Shown here piece after piece: positions 1 to 7,358 of a stretch of 30,540 bases of DNA. Position 1 is the stretch's first letter, and the number at the start of each line of letters is the position of its first letter. This DNA comes from JASFRS01 sp050114795 (GTDB taxonomy: Bacteria; Pseudomonadota; Alphaproteobacteria; Sphingomonadales; CAKZYD01): NCBI GenBank assembly GCA_050114795.1, contig JASFRS010000005.1, positions 1 through 30,540 of the forward strand. Reading direction: 5' to 3'. The translations under genes were made by a program, and so were the position numbers. The notes below the pieces were generated by a model. It made no database searches. It had not been told where the DNA came from and saw only the letters and a program-made list of their open reading frames with translations.

Positions 1-299
1 CGCTCGACATGCAAAATGCTGTGCCGCAAGGCTTGTCTTCCGCCGTCTTCACCTTGAACGTGCGAGAAGCGGAACGCTTTACCTCAGCCTCCGGCTCCGA
101 CTGCGGTATTGCCAATGTGAATATTGGGACATCCGGCGCTGAAATCGGCGGGGCCTTTGGTGGTGAGAAAGAAACCGGTGGTGGGCGTGAATCCGGCTCT
201 GACGCCTGGAAGGCTTATATGCGCCGCATGACGTCTACGGTGAATTATTCATCTGAGCTGCCTCTTGCTCAAGGCATCCGCTTTGGAGATGACAGCTAA
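1..299 (+). CDS. ALDH7-family aldehyde dehydrogenase, C-terminal end (partial)
   Basis: The reading frame is open from the window edge, so only about the last 98 codons are present. The fragment carries the C-terminal signature of the ALDH7 (antiquitin, alpha-aminoadipic semialdehyde dehydrogenase) family: NAVPQGLSSAVFT, then GSDCGIANVNIGTSGAEIGG, then GGEKETGGGRESGSDAWKAY, and an ending close to ELPLAQGIRF. Known members oxidise alpha-aminoadipate semialdehyde to aminoadipate with NAD+ in lysine breakdown. The catalytic cysteine and most of the Rossmann fold lie upstream of the window. The stop codon shares one base with the start of the next gene (TAATG), so the two are translationally coupled. 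The ATG at 9 is internal to the gene. The family call is strong; the exact substrate is inferred. Confidence 0.93.
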   Translation, partial: LDMQNAVPQGLSSAVFTLNVREAERFTSASGSDCGIANVNIGTSGAEIGGAFGGEKETGGGRESGSDAWKAYMRRMTSTVNYSSELPLAQGIRFGDDS

Positions 300-739
300 T
301 GAATATTGCGGACCTGGACCAGGTTGACCGTCGCATTTTGGATATGTTGGAAAGCGATGCCCGCATCGCTGTTTCCACCATCGCCCGCGAACTGGGCCTG
401 GCCCGCGCCACTGTCAAAGAACGTATGGATAAGCTTGAGAAATCAGGCATTATTTCAGGCTATACAATCCGCATAAATGAGGCTTTGGCGCGGCGGCGCA
501 TCGCCGCCCATATCCTTATTGATATTGACCCCAAGCAGACCAAGACGGTGACAGGCCGTCTGGAAAAAATTTCTCAGGTGCGTGGGCTTTATGCCATTTC
601 CGGCAGCCATGATTTAATCGCCATCTTGCGCACGGAAACGACTGAGGAATTGGACGACGTTATTGACCAGATTGGCGCAACGCCGGGGGTTCAATATACG
701 GAAACGTCCGTCATTTTATCCGTGAAGATGGAGCGTTAA
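299..739 (+). CDS. Lrp/AsnC family transcriptional regulator
   Basis: A 146-residue protein of the usual Lrp/AsnC length. Residues about 5-60 form the winged helix-turn-helix (LDQVDRRILDMLESDARI, then a recognition helix around LARATVKERMDKLE). Residues about 66-142 form the RAM/AsnC ligand-binding domain, with the typical GLYAISGSHDLIAIL stretch. These proteins bind DNA as dimers or octamers and usually sense an amino acid. Because the gene is coupled to an ALDH7 dehydrogenase gene, I infer that it controls lysine or aminoadipate catabolism. The stop codon lies in TTAA at 736-739, shared with the convergent folC stop, so no separate terminator fits between them. Confidence 0.93.
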   Translation: MNIADLDQVDRRILDMLESDARIAVSTIARELGLARATVKERMDKLEKSGIISGYTIRINEALARRRIAAHILIDIDPKQTKTVTGRLEKISQVRGLYAISGSHDLIAILRTETTEELDDVIDQIGATPGVQYTETSVILSVKMER

Positions 740-2016
740 TCAGGCTCAATTTCAAAGTGTTTGAGAACCTGCCCGGCGAGGTAAAGCGACCCGGCAATCA
801 GCACATGATTGTCTTTTGTTACCCTGCCAAGGGCCTCTTCAAACCCTGAAGCTGCGCTGGCTTTCAAGCCCAGATGCTCAGCGGCCTTCACAATATCTTG
901 CGGGTCGTGGCAGGTCTCTCCTGCTATAGGTACAGCAATGACCCGCGGGCTGAAACTCAACTTGAAAGCTTTGAGATAGCCTGCCACGTCCTTGTTTTTT
1001 AACATGCCAAGGATAAGGACCGGCGCCCAGATTTGCGGCTTCATCTGTTGCATGGCCTTGGCTGCCATTTTCGCGCCTGCCGGGTTATGTCCACCATCCA
1101 GATAAAGTGGAAAATCCGCTGGAAGCTTTTGCATACGTGCGGGCCATTTGGCCCAGCCCATGCCGGCCTTTAAGGCTGAGTCAGGCACCTCAATGGCTTT
1201 CTGATGGCGAAGGGCCGCAATCGCTAAAGCCGCATTCTCCCACTGATGGTCGCCTAAAAGCCTTGGCTTCGGCAGATCCAGGGTGCCACGTGCATCTTTA
1301 TATTGAACCCCGGTGATATCGCCATCGGCGTTTTTCTTATAGGCGATGGACCAATGCGTCCCCGACTTGATGAGAAACGCACCAGCGGTCTTGGCCTGAA
1401 GCGATAAGGTCTTCTCAATGTCTTTGGGCTGTGCTCCTATGATGAGCGGGACATTCTCACGGGCAATGCCCGCCTTTTCCCGCGCAATCTGGCCCAGATT
1501 ATTTCCAAGAAATTCCTGATGGTCGAGGCTAATGGGTGTAATCAATGTCGAGACAGGGTTATCCACCACATTGGTGGCATCAAGCCGCCCGCCCAGGCCC
1601 ACTTCCAAAATTAAGGCATCTGCCGGGTGTTTTGAAAAGCCAAGAAAGGCAGCGGCCGTTGTTGCTTCAAAAAAGGTGAGTGGCCCATCGGCAGCGGCCT
1701 TTTCTACTTCATCCAGCAGCGAGACCAATTCCTCATCACCAACCAGCTTGCCATTCAGCCTGATGCGCTCGTTAAAACGCACAAGATGGGGAGAGGTGTA
1801 AACGTGAACGCTTTTCCCCGCTGCTTCCAGCATTGCGCGCAAAAAAGCGACAGTTGAGCCTTTACCATTTGTGCCCGCCACATGAAAAACGGGCGGCAAT
1901 TTGCGCTCAGGATGGCCAAGCGCTTTTAATACCCGCCGCATGCGACCAAGTGATAAGTCGATTTTCTTTGGATGAAGCTGGCTTAAGCGCTTAAGCGCCT
2001 TATCAACGTCTGACAT
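736..2016 (-). CDS. folC: Bifunctional folylpolyglutamate synthase / dihydrofolate synthase
   Basis: A cytosolic Mur-ligase-type enzyme that adds glutamate to dihydropteroate and to folates. The ATP-binding loop AGTNGKGST is at residues 47-55, followed by the SPHLVRFNERIRLNG segment, EVGLGGRLDATN, and the C-terminal LDGGHNPAGA. The length, 426 residues, is normal. I take the ATG at 2016 as the start rather than the TTG one codon upstream, because that ATG shares one base with the accD stop (TGATG), which is classic coupling. It is the last gene of the minus-strand run that begins at lapA or ihfB. Its stop overlaps the convergent Lrp-type gene by four bases. Confidence 0.96.
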   Translation of the reverse strand: MSDVDKALKRLSQLHPKKIDLSLGRMRRVLKALGHPERKLPPVFHVAGTNGKGSTVAFLRAMLEAAGKSVHVYTSPHLVRFNERIRLNGKLVGDEELVSLLDEVEKAAADGPLTFFEATTAAAFLGFSKHPADALILEVGLGGRLDATNVVDNPVSTLITPISLDHQEFLGNNLGQIAREKAGIARENVPLIIGAQPKDIEKTLSLQAKTAGAFLIKSGTHWSIAYKKNADGDITGVQYKDARGTLDLPKPRLLGDHQWENAALAIAALRHQKAIEVPDSALKAGMGWAKWPARMQKLPADFPLYLDGGHNPAGAKMAAKAMQQMKPQIWAPVLILGMLKNKDVAGYLKAFKLSFSPRVIAVPIAGETCHDPQDIVKAAEHLGLKASAASGFEEALGRVTKDNHVLIAGSLYLAGQVLKHFEIEPD

Positions 2017-2909
2017 CAATCCCGCGGGGCGCTTAAGGCCTTCCGTCCCGTCTGCAATACACCACCTTTGGTGTTGGTGAGAAGGGAGAGAATTTGAATC
2101 AGCGACTGGCGCAAATCCTTCCGCTCAACCACCTGGTCAACCATGCCATGTTCCAGCAGATATTCAGAGCGCTGGAACCCGTCAGGGAGTTTCTCACGGA
2201 TCGTATTTTCAATCACCCGTGGCCCGGCAAAGCCAATCAGCGCGTCCGGTTCTGCAATTTGAACATCACCCAGCATCGCATAAGAGGCTGTCACGCCACC
2301 CGTCGTCGGGTCAGTCAGCACAACGATATAAGGCAGTTTCGCCCGGCGTAATTTATTCACGGCCACAGTGGTTGAAGGCATCTGCATCAGGGACAAAATC
2401 CCTTCCTGCATGCGCGCGCCACCGGCTGCGGTAAACATGACCAGCGGGCATTTGCGCGACAAAGCCTCTTCACAAGCGCGGATGAATGCGGCACCTACGC
2501 CCACACCCATAGACCCGGCCATGAAGGAGAAATCCTGAACACCGATAACGGTTTCAAGACCGTCCAGCTTGCCCACACCAATACCAAAGGCCTCTTGTGA
2601 GCCGGTTTTTGAGCGCGCGGCTTTCAAACGGTCTGCATATTTCTTCTGGTCTTTGAATTTCAGCGGATCATCCTGCGCAATGGGCAGAGGAATGGTCGTA
2701 TAGGCGCTGTCATCAAAGAGCATTTCAAAACGGTCAACGGGGCCGATACGCTCATGATGACCGCAATTATCGCAGACATAGAGGTTTTTTGCGAATTCGC
2801 GGTGGAAAATCAACTGCCCACAGCCCCGACATTTGTGCCAGAGATTATCGGGGGTATCACGCTTAGTCCAAAATTGTAGTTTTGGACGGAGTTTACTGAA
2901 CCAGTTCAT
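2016..2909 (-). CDS. accD: Acetyl-CoA carboxylase carboxyltransferase subunit beta
   Basis: The beta subunit of the carboxyltransferase, which moves the carboxyl group from biotin to acetyl-CoA to give malonyl-CoA for fatty acid synthesis. An N-terminal zinc ribbon is visible: Cys27, Cys30, Cys46 and Cys49. It is followed by the crotonase-like core with FMAGSMGVGVGAAF and GGARMQEGILSLMQM. The length, 297 residues, is typical. The start ATG has an AGAGAGG ribosome site just upstream. The gene follows trpA by 9 bases and runs into folC, the trpA-accD-folC order common in proteobacteria. The alpha subunit (accA) is not in the window. Confidence 0.97.
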   Translation of the reverse strand: MNWFSKLRPKLQFWTKRDTPDNLWHKCRGCGQLIFHREFAKNLYVCDNCGHHERIGPVDRFEMLFDDSAYTTIPLPIAQDDPLKFKDQKKYADRLKAARSKTGSQEAFGIGVGKLDGLETVIGVQDFSFMAGSMGVGVGAAFIRACEEALSRKCPLVMFTAAGGARMQEGILSLMQMPSTTVAVNKLRRAKLPYIVVLTDPTTGGVTASYAMLGDVQIAEPDALIGFAGPRVIENTIREKLPDGFQRSEYLLEHGMVDQVVERKDLRQSLIQILSLLTNTKGGVLQTGRKALSAPRD

Positions 2910-2918
2910 AAAACCTCT

Positions 2919-3755
2919 CTATCGCGCTACTCTAGCACCACGCACGCCCTGCGCCAATGCTGATACATGGCTTAGGACCGCATCCACAATTTTATCCGTG
3001 CCCAAATTGGCGCGAACCAGCTCAACCAGAGCCGAACCGACAACCGCCGCATCCGCAAGCTTCGCCACATCTGCCGCCTGTTCCGGGGTTTTAATGCCAA
3101 AGCCCACGGCCACAGGCAAATCTGTATGTTTGCGCAAATGCGCCATGGCGACGTCCAGTGCTGTCGCACTTGCCGTTGCTCCACCGGTTACCCCTGTGAC
3201 AGACACATAATATAAAAAGCCGCTGGTATTTTTTAAGACCTGAGGCATGCGTTTATCATCGGTCGTGGGCGTTGCCAAACGGATGAAATGAATGCCTTTA
3301 TTGCGCGCTGGAATGGCCAGTTCTTCATCTTCTTCAGGCGCGATATCAACGATGATGAGGCCATCAACGCCAGCATCGCTTGCGTCATCCAAAAAGCTAT
3401 CCACGCCATAAGCATGAATGGGATTGAAATAGCCCATGAGAATAATGGGTGTATCTTCATCTTGGGTTCTGAATTCGCGCACCATTTCAAGCGTGCGTTT
3501 CATATTCTGCCCATTGGCTAAAGCGCGTTGGCCTGCGGCTTGAATAGCAGGGCCATCGGCCATGGGATCAGAAAAAGGCATGCCCAATTCGATGATATCC
3601 GCCCCTGCGTCGGCTAAGCCCATCAATATGGATTTAGATGTCTCCAAATCCGGGTCACCGGCAGTCACAAAAGTCACCAGACCTGCACGACCTTCTTCTT
3701 TTAACGCAGCAAAACGGCGCTCAACACGCCCAGAAGATTGAATTTGTGACATCAT
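2919..3755 (-). CDS. trpA: Tryptophan synthase alpha subunit
   Basis: Cleaves indole-3-glycerol phosphate to indole and glyceraldehyde 3-phosphate; the indole is channelled to the beta subunit. The TIM-barrel signature IELGMPFSDPMADGP holds the two catalytic residues, Glu56 and Asp67 (equivalent to Glu49 and Asp60 in Salmonella). GFGIKTPEQA and VVGSALVELV form the phosphate-binding end. The length is 278 residues. The start is a doubled ATGATG; the first ATG overlaps the trpB stop by four bases (ATGA), so the two subunits are translationally coupled, as expected for an equimolar complex. Confidence 0.97.
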   Translation of the reverse strand: MMSQIQSSGRVERRFAALKEEGRAGLVTFVTAGDPDLETSKSILMGLADAGADIIELGMPFSDPMADGPAIQAAGQRALANGQNMKRTLEMVREFRTQDEDTPIILMGYFNPIHAYGVDSFLDDASDAGVDGLIIVDIAPEEDEELAIPARNKGIHFIRLATPTTDDKRMPQVLKNTSGFLYYVSVTGVTGGATASATALDVAMAHLRKHTDLPVAVGFGIKTPEQAADVAKLADAAVVGSALVELVRANLGTDKIVDAVLSHVSALAQGVRGARVAR

Positions 3756-4966
3756 CCAATCTCCGCACCCAGGGCATCAGCCACGGTGAATATATCTTTA
3801 TCCCCGCGCCCGCATAGATTCATTAGCAGGATATCGTCTTTAGGCCGTTCAGGTGCCATTTTAATCACCTGTGCTAAAGCATGAGAGGGCTCAAGGGCTG
3901 GGAGAATACCTTCGACCTTGGCCAGGAGTTGGAAAGCGTTCAGCGCTTCCTTATCCCCAGCGGATACATAATTTACCCGGCCAATATCATGTAGCCAGGC
4001 GTGTTCAGGGCCAATCCCCGGATAATCAAGGCCGGCGGAAATACTATGCGCTTCGGTAATTTGCCCGTCCTCATCTTGTAGTAGGAATGTCTTATTGCCG
4101 TGTAGAACGCCCGGCGTACCGCCTGCAATACTGGCTGCATGTGCGCCAGTTTCAATACCTTTACCGGCAGCTTCTACGGCGATAATTTCCACATCTTTAT
4201 CATCAAGGAATGGATGGAACAGGCCAATGGCGTTGGAACCGCCGCCGACACAGGCAATCAAGCTTGAAGGCAGACGCCCTTCCGCTTCCAGTATTTGCGC
4301 ACGCGCTTCTGTTCCAATCACGCTTTGAAAGTCGCGAACCATGGCGGGATAAGGATGCGGACCAGCGGCTGATCCAATAATGTAGAAAGTATCATCCACA
4401 TTGGTCACCCAGTCCCGCAGGGCTTCATTCATCGCGTCTTTCAGTGTGGCGGACCCAGATGTCACAGGGACCACCTCTGCGCCAAGCAAACGAATGCGGA
4501 AAACATTGGGCTTTTGCCGCTCCATGTCCCGCGCACCCATATAAATCACGCAAGGCAGGCCAAAGCGTGCAGCCACAGTGGCGGTCGCGACGCCATGTTG
4601 CCCGGCGCCCGTTTCCGCAATGATGCGTTTCTTGCCCATGCGCTTCGCCAGCAAAATCTGGCCGACGGTGTTATTAATTTTATGCGCGCCTGTGTGGTTC
4701 AGCTCATCGCGCTTGAAATAGATTTTCGCGCCGCCCAGATGCTCGGTCAGCTTTTCCGCAAAATACAATGGGGACGGGCGGCCTACATAATTAGTGAGCA
4801 GGTCGTTGAACTCCGCCTGGAACGCCGGGTCGGTTTTGGAGGCTTCATAAGCTTGCTCCAATTCCAAAATCAGTGGCATCAGGGTCTCAGCCACATAACG
4901 TCCGCCGAACTGACCAAAGTGGCCATCTTTATCGGGACCCATGCGATAACTATTGGGCTGTTCCAC
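3752..4966 (-). CDS. trpB: Tryptophan synthase beta subunit
   Basis: A PLP enzyme that condenses indole with serine to make tryptophan. The PLP lysine is Lys96 in ELNHTGAHKINN. The catalytic glutamate is Glu118 in AETGAGQHG. The PLP-phosphate loop CVGGGSNAIG is present, and the C-terminal NLCGRGDKD is typical. The N-terminal GHFGQFGGRYVAETLMP marks it as the canonical TrpB1 type. The length is 404 residues. The gene starts 5 bases after trpF and overlaps trpA by four bases. Confidence 0.98.
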   Translation of the reverse strand: MEQPNSYRMGPDKDGHFGQFGGRYVAETLMPLILELEQAYEASKTDPAFQAEFNDLLTNYVGRPSPLYFAEKLTEHLGGAKIYFKRDELNHTGAHKINNTVGQILLAKRMGKKRIIAETGAGQHGVATATVAARFGLPCVIYMGARDMERQKPNVFRIRLLGAEVVPVTSGSATLKDAMNEALRDWVTNVDDTFYIIGSAAGPHPYPAMVRDFQSVIGTEARAQILEAEGRLPSSLIACVGGGSNAIGLFHPFLDDKDVEIIAVEAAGKGIETGAHAASIAGGTPGVLHGNKTFLLQDEDGQITEAHSISAGLDYPGIGPEHAWLHDIGRVNYVSAGDKEALNAFQLLAKVEGILPALEPSHALAQVIKMAPERPKDDILLMNLCGRGDKDIFTVADALGAEIG

Positions 4967-4971
4967 GCGTC

Positions 4972-5619
4972 TTACTCACTTTCTTTTGCAGCATTTAAAA
5001 AGTCTGCGATTTTGCTCATATCTTTCACACCAGGTGTACTTTCCACGCCGGAGGAGACATCGACCATCGGCGCTTTTGTCAGCGCCAGGGCGGTTTGAAT
5101 ATTTTCCACGGTCAAACCACCGGATAAAGCCCATGGCTTGGAAAATTCGACGCCGTCCAAAATGCGCCAGTCAAAGCTCAGTCCATTGCCTCCCGGCAGG
5201 GCTGCGCCTGATTTAGGCGGTTTCGCATCAAACAGCAACATGTCGGCGCCCGCAAATGCATCTTTTTGCGCCAAAACCTCTTCTCGGCTTGAAACGGCAA
5301 CGGCTTTTATAAGGGGAAGGTCAAGGCGGGCCTTAATCTCTTCAATGCGCGCAGGGCTTTCAGAACCATGAAGCTGAACCATATCAAAGCCCGCATCTTT
5401 AATACCGTTTAATAGCGTATCATCGGCATTGACGACCACAGCGACGGTTTTAGCTCGGCCTTCAACCATCAAAACCAATTCACGTGCCTTATCCAGCGTT
5501 ATATTGCGCGGGGAGCGGTCGAAAAATACGAAGCCTAAATAGGCCGCACCATTGGCTATGGCTGTCTCAATGGCTTCTTTCGTGCTTAAGCCACAGATTT
5601 TAACCTGTGCGCCCATCAT
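4972..5619 (-). CDS. trpF: Phosphoribosylanthranilate isomerase
   Basis: Catalyses the Amadori rearrangement of phosphoribosylanthranilate in tryptophan synthesis. The general base Cys9 is in KICGL and the general acid Asp131 is in LLFDAK. LGFVFFDRSPRNI, VQLHGSES and ALSGGLTVENI are the expected family blocks. The length, 215 residues, is normal. The start is a doubled ATGATG whose first A is shared with the pyrF stop (TAATG). The trpE, trpG, trpD and trpC genes are not in the window, so the tryptophan pathway is split in this genome. Confidence 0.96.
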   Translation of the reverse strand: MMGAQVKICGLSTKEAIETAIANGAAYLGFVFFDRSPRNITLDKARELVLMVEGRAKTVAVVVNADDTLLNGIKDAGFDMVQLHGSESPARIEEIKARLDLPLIKAVAVSSREEVLAQKDAFAGADMLLFDAKPPKSGAALPGGNGLSFDWRILDGVEFSKPWALSGGLTVENIQTALALTKAPMVDVSSGVESTPGVKDMSKIADFLNAAKESE

Positions 5620-6338
5620 TAAACCATTTCGGCTGCGATTGAGGCCGCCGCTTCTGCCGGGTCATCGGCTTGAGTGATAGGGCGACCAATGACCAGAATA
5701 TCCGCACCGGCATCCAGGGCTTCCGATGGGGTCATCACGCGCTTCTGATCACCTATGTCGGCCCCTGCAGGGCGAATACCAGGAACGATAAGATATGTGT
5801 CTTCACCCAATGTTTTGCGCATGGCTGCAACTTCAAAAGGAGAACAGACAATGCCGTCAATCTTTGAGCTTTGCGCCAATGTCGCAAGTCGCTCAACCTG
5901 GGCGGATACATCGCCATCACCGCCCTGCGCTTTCAAATCATCGCTATCAAGGCTGGTTAAGATGGTCACGCCTAATAGCAGCGGTCGACCTGTACCAAGT
6001 CTCTCAGCTTCTTGTTCGACAGTCCTGGCCGCCGCTTCCATCATGGCCGCACCGCCTTGGGTATGAAGCGTGATGAAGGCTGGTGCCAATGGGGCCAGAG
6101 ACCGTAAGGCCCCTGCCACCGTATTTGGAATATCGTGGAGTTTCAAATCGAGGAAAATGGGCAAATCCAAAGTGCTTAATTGCTTCACGGCCTCCGGCCC
6201 ACCAGCCATGAAAAACTCGAGGCCCAATTTCAAGCCACCGACTTTGCCCTTCAGGCTTTCGCCAAGCGCGAGTGCCTTTTCCACATCGGGTGTATCAAGG
6301 GCAACAAATATAGGGTTTTGAAACTGGGTTTTTTGCAT
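5619..6338 (-). CDS. pyrF: Orotidine 5'-phosphate decarboxylase
   Basis: The last step of UMP synthesis. The active-site motif FLDLKLHDIPNTV gives Asp64, Lys66 and Asp69, the D-x-K-x-x-D set of the OMP decarboxylase family. The C-terminal VPGIRP and VIGRPIT blocks bind phosphate. The length, 239 residues, is that of the short bacterial group. The gene lies between lapA (11 bases upstream) and trpF (one-base overlap), so a pyrimidine gene sits inside what is otherwise the start of the trp run. Confidence 0.96.
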   Translation of the reverse strand: MQKTQFQNPIFVALDTPDVEKALALGESLKGKVGGLKLGLEFFMAGGPEAVKQLSTLDLPIFLDLKLHDIPNTVAGALRSLAPLAPAFITLHTQGGAAMMEAAARTVEQEAERLGTGRPLLLGVTILTSLDSDDLKAQGGDGDVSAQVERLATLAQSSKIDGIVCSPFEVAAMRKTLGEDTYLIVPGIRPAGADIGDQKRVMTPSEALDAGADILVIGRPITQADDPAEAAASIAAEMV

Positions 6339-6349
6339 GGTGGGGCAGC

Positions 6350-6739
6350 TTAATTTTCTTTGGTTTCAGCTTGTTGTTCAATCAGCGGGGCTTGAGCTGC
6401 TTCAATCTTCTGGTCATCCGGGCGGACCTGAGCTTTCAACTGGTCACGCTCAGCCGTGACAAGTTCCAACTCTTTTGTCAGCTTTGAAGTCTGCATCTCG
6501 GCTTTTTTTAAGTCGCGCCTTAAGCGCCATCTTTGCCAGGCATTGCGCGGCCCAAGGGCGATAACGCCGAGAAACAGCCCGATAACCATGACGAAAAAGA
6601 GGGGTAAATCAATTGCATAGTCTAAAGGCGCAAGACTGATTGTGGCCGGACCACGATTAGCCACAGCCAGCCAGATAAAAATCAGGCCAAGGGCCCCATA
6701 TAAGATCATGAAAATAAAGCGCACGCGCTTTGCTCCCAC
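6350..6739 (-). CDS. lapA: LapA-domain inner-membrane protein (DUF1049)
   Basis: A 129-residue protein with a short basic N terminus (MGAKRVRF) and two membrane segments at about 8-27 and 45-63. A charged helical tail from about 70 to 125 is predicted to be coiled coil (RRDLKKAEMQTSKLTKELE). This is the architecture of lipopolysaccharide assembly protein A / DUF1049. In E. coli LapA is linked to LapB and control of LpxC turnover. Here no lapB follows; the gene sits between ihfB and pyrF. Its role in this organism is therefore inferred from the domain only. Confidence 0.82.
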   Translation of the reverse strand: MGAKRVRFIFMILYGALGLIFIWLAVANRGPATISLAPLDYAIDLPLFFVMVIGLFLGVIALGPRNAWQRWRLRRDLKKAEMQTSKLTKELELVTAERDQLKAQVRPDDQKIEAAQAPLIEQQAETKEN

Positions 6740-6824
6740 CTGTGGTTGCCCGACGACCTTTCAGGCATTAGCCTGTTTTGCCCCCCACAAGCAGATCTGT
6801 CCAAGGGTTTTTACACGAGCCGCA

Positions 6825-7106
6825 TTATTTATCGTTAAGGCGCTCTCTTAATTCCTTACCGGTTTTAAAGAACGGCACCCATTTACGTTCCACACGAACA
6901 GATTCACCAGTACGCGGATTGCGCCCAATCCGCCCCGGACGTTCCTTTGTGGAGAAGGCGCCAAAGCCACGTAGTTCAACCCGGTCCCCACGGGCAAGTG
7001 CGGCTGTGATTTCTTCAAAGATGGATGAAACGATCCGCTCCACATCGCGTTGATACAGATGCGGATTGGCCTCAACTAATTTTGCTACGAGTTCTGATTT
7101 AATCAT
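6825..7106 (-). CDS. ihfB: Integration host factor subunit beta
   Basis: A 93-residue DNA-bending protein of the HU/IHF family. The beta-arm motif GRNPRTGESV is at residues 61-70, with the intercalating proline in RNPRTG. MIKSELVAKL and VELRGFGAFS are IHF-beta-like rather than HU-like. IHF bends DNA at specific sites and helps sigma-54 promoters, recombination and replication. The gene follows rpsA, as in many proteobacteria, but a strong terminator at 7277-7311 separates them. The 85 bases between ihfB and lapA hold only a 5-bp hairpin (6762-6775). Confidence 0.95.
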   Translation of the reverse strand: MIKSELVAKLVEANPHLYQRDVERIVSSIFEEITAALARGDRVELRGFGAFSTKERPGRIGRNPRTGESVRVERKWVPFFKTGKELRERLNDK

Positions 7107-7276
7107 CTGGACGATTTCCCCTCGCGTCCCCCAATTTCCCCCAAAACGCTATACATACGCTCTCTCTCAAATAGACGGTGCCAAAGCTTGAGGTCCAGCG
7201 TCAAGTCTTGCCAGGGTTTGGAGGCTTAAAACCCTCGGTTTTCTCAGTTTTTCGCACTTATTATAGTGTTTTTAGC

Positions 7277-7311
7277 AAGAAAAAGACCCCATGGCGAACC
7301 ATGAGGTCTTT
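7277..7311 (-). terminator. Rho-independent terminator of rpsA
   Basis: Read on the minus strand, AAAGACCTCATGG, a TTCG loop and CCATGGGGTCTTT form a 13-bp stem with one G-U pair, closed by a UUCG-type tetraloop. The transcript then continues with TTTCTT. It lies about 48 bases after the rpsA stop. The long stem, stable tetraloop and U-rich tail make this the most convincing terminator in the window. Confidence 0.9.
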
Positions 7312-7329
7312 GTATTTGTTTCGGTGCTT

Positions 7330-7347
7330 GCCTGATTCGCATCAGGC
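7330..7347 (-). other. Second hairpin just after the rpsA stop
   Basis: GCCTGAT, a 4-base loop and ATCAGGC form a perfect 7-bp stem, 12 bases downstream of the rpsA stop codon and 18 bases before the main terminator stem. It has no U-tract of its own, so it probably protects the mRNA 3' end or helps pausing. The rest of 7107-7276, upstream of ihfB, has a TATAAT-like hexamer on the minus strand at 7260-7265 but no matching -35. Confidence 0.6.
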
Positions 7348-7358
7348 TCAACACGCAA

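Noticed and set aside
4514..5098. 194-residue plus-strand ORF
   Set aside because: Antisense to trpB and the end of trpF, which are certain; no domain pattern.
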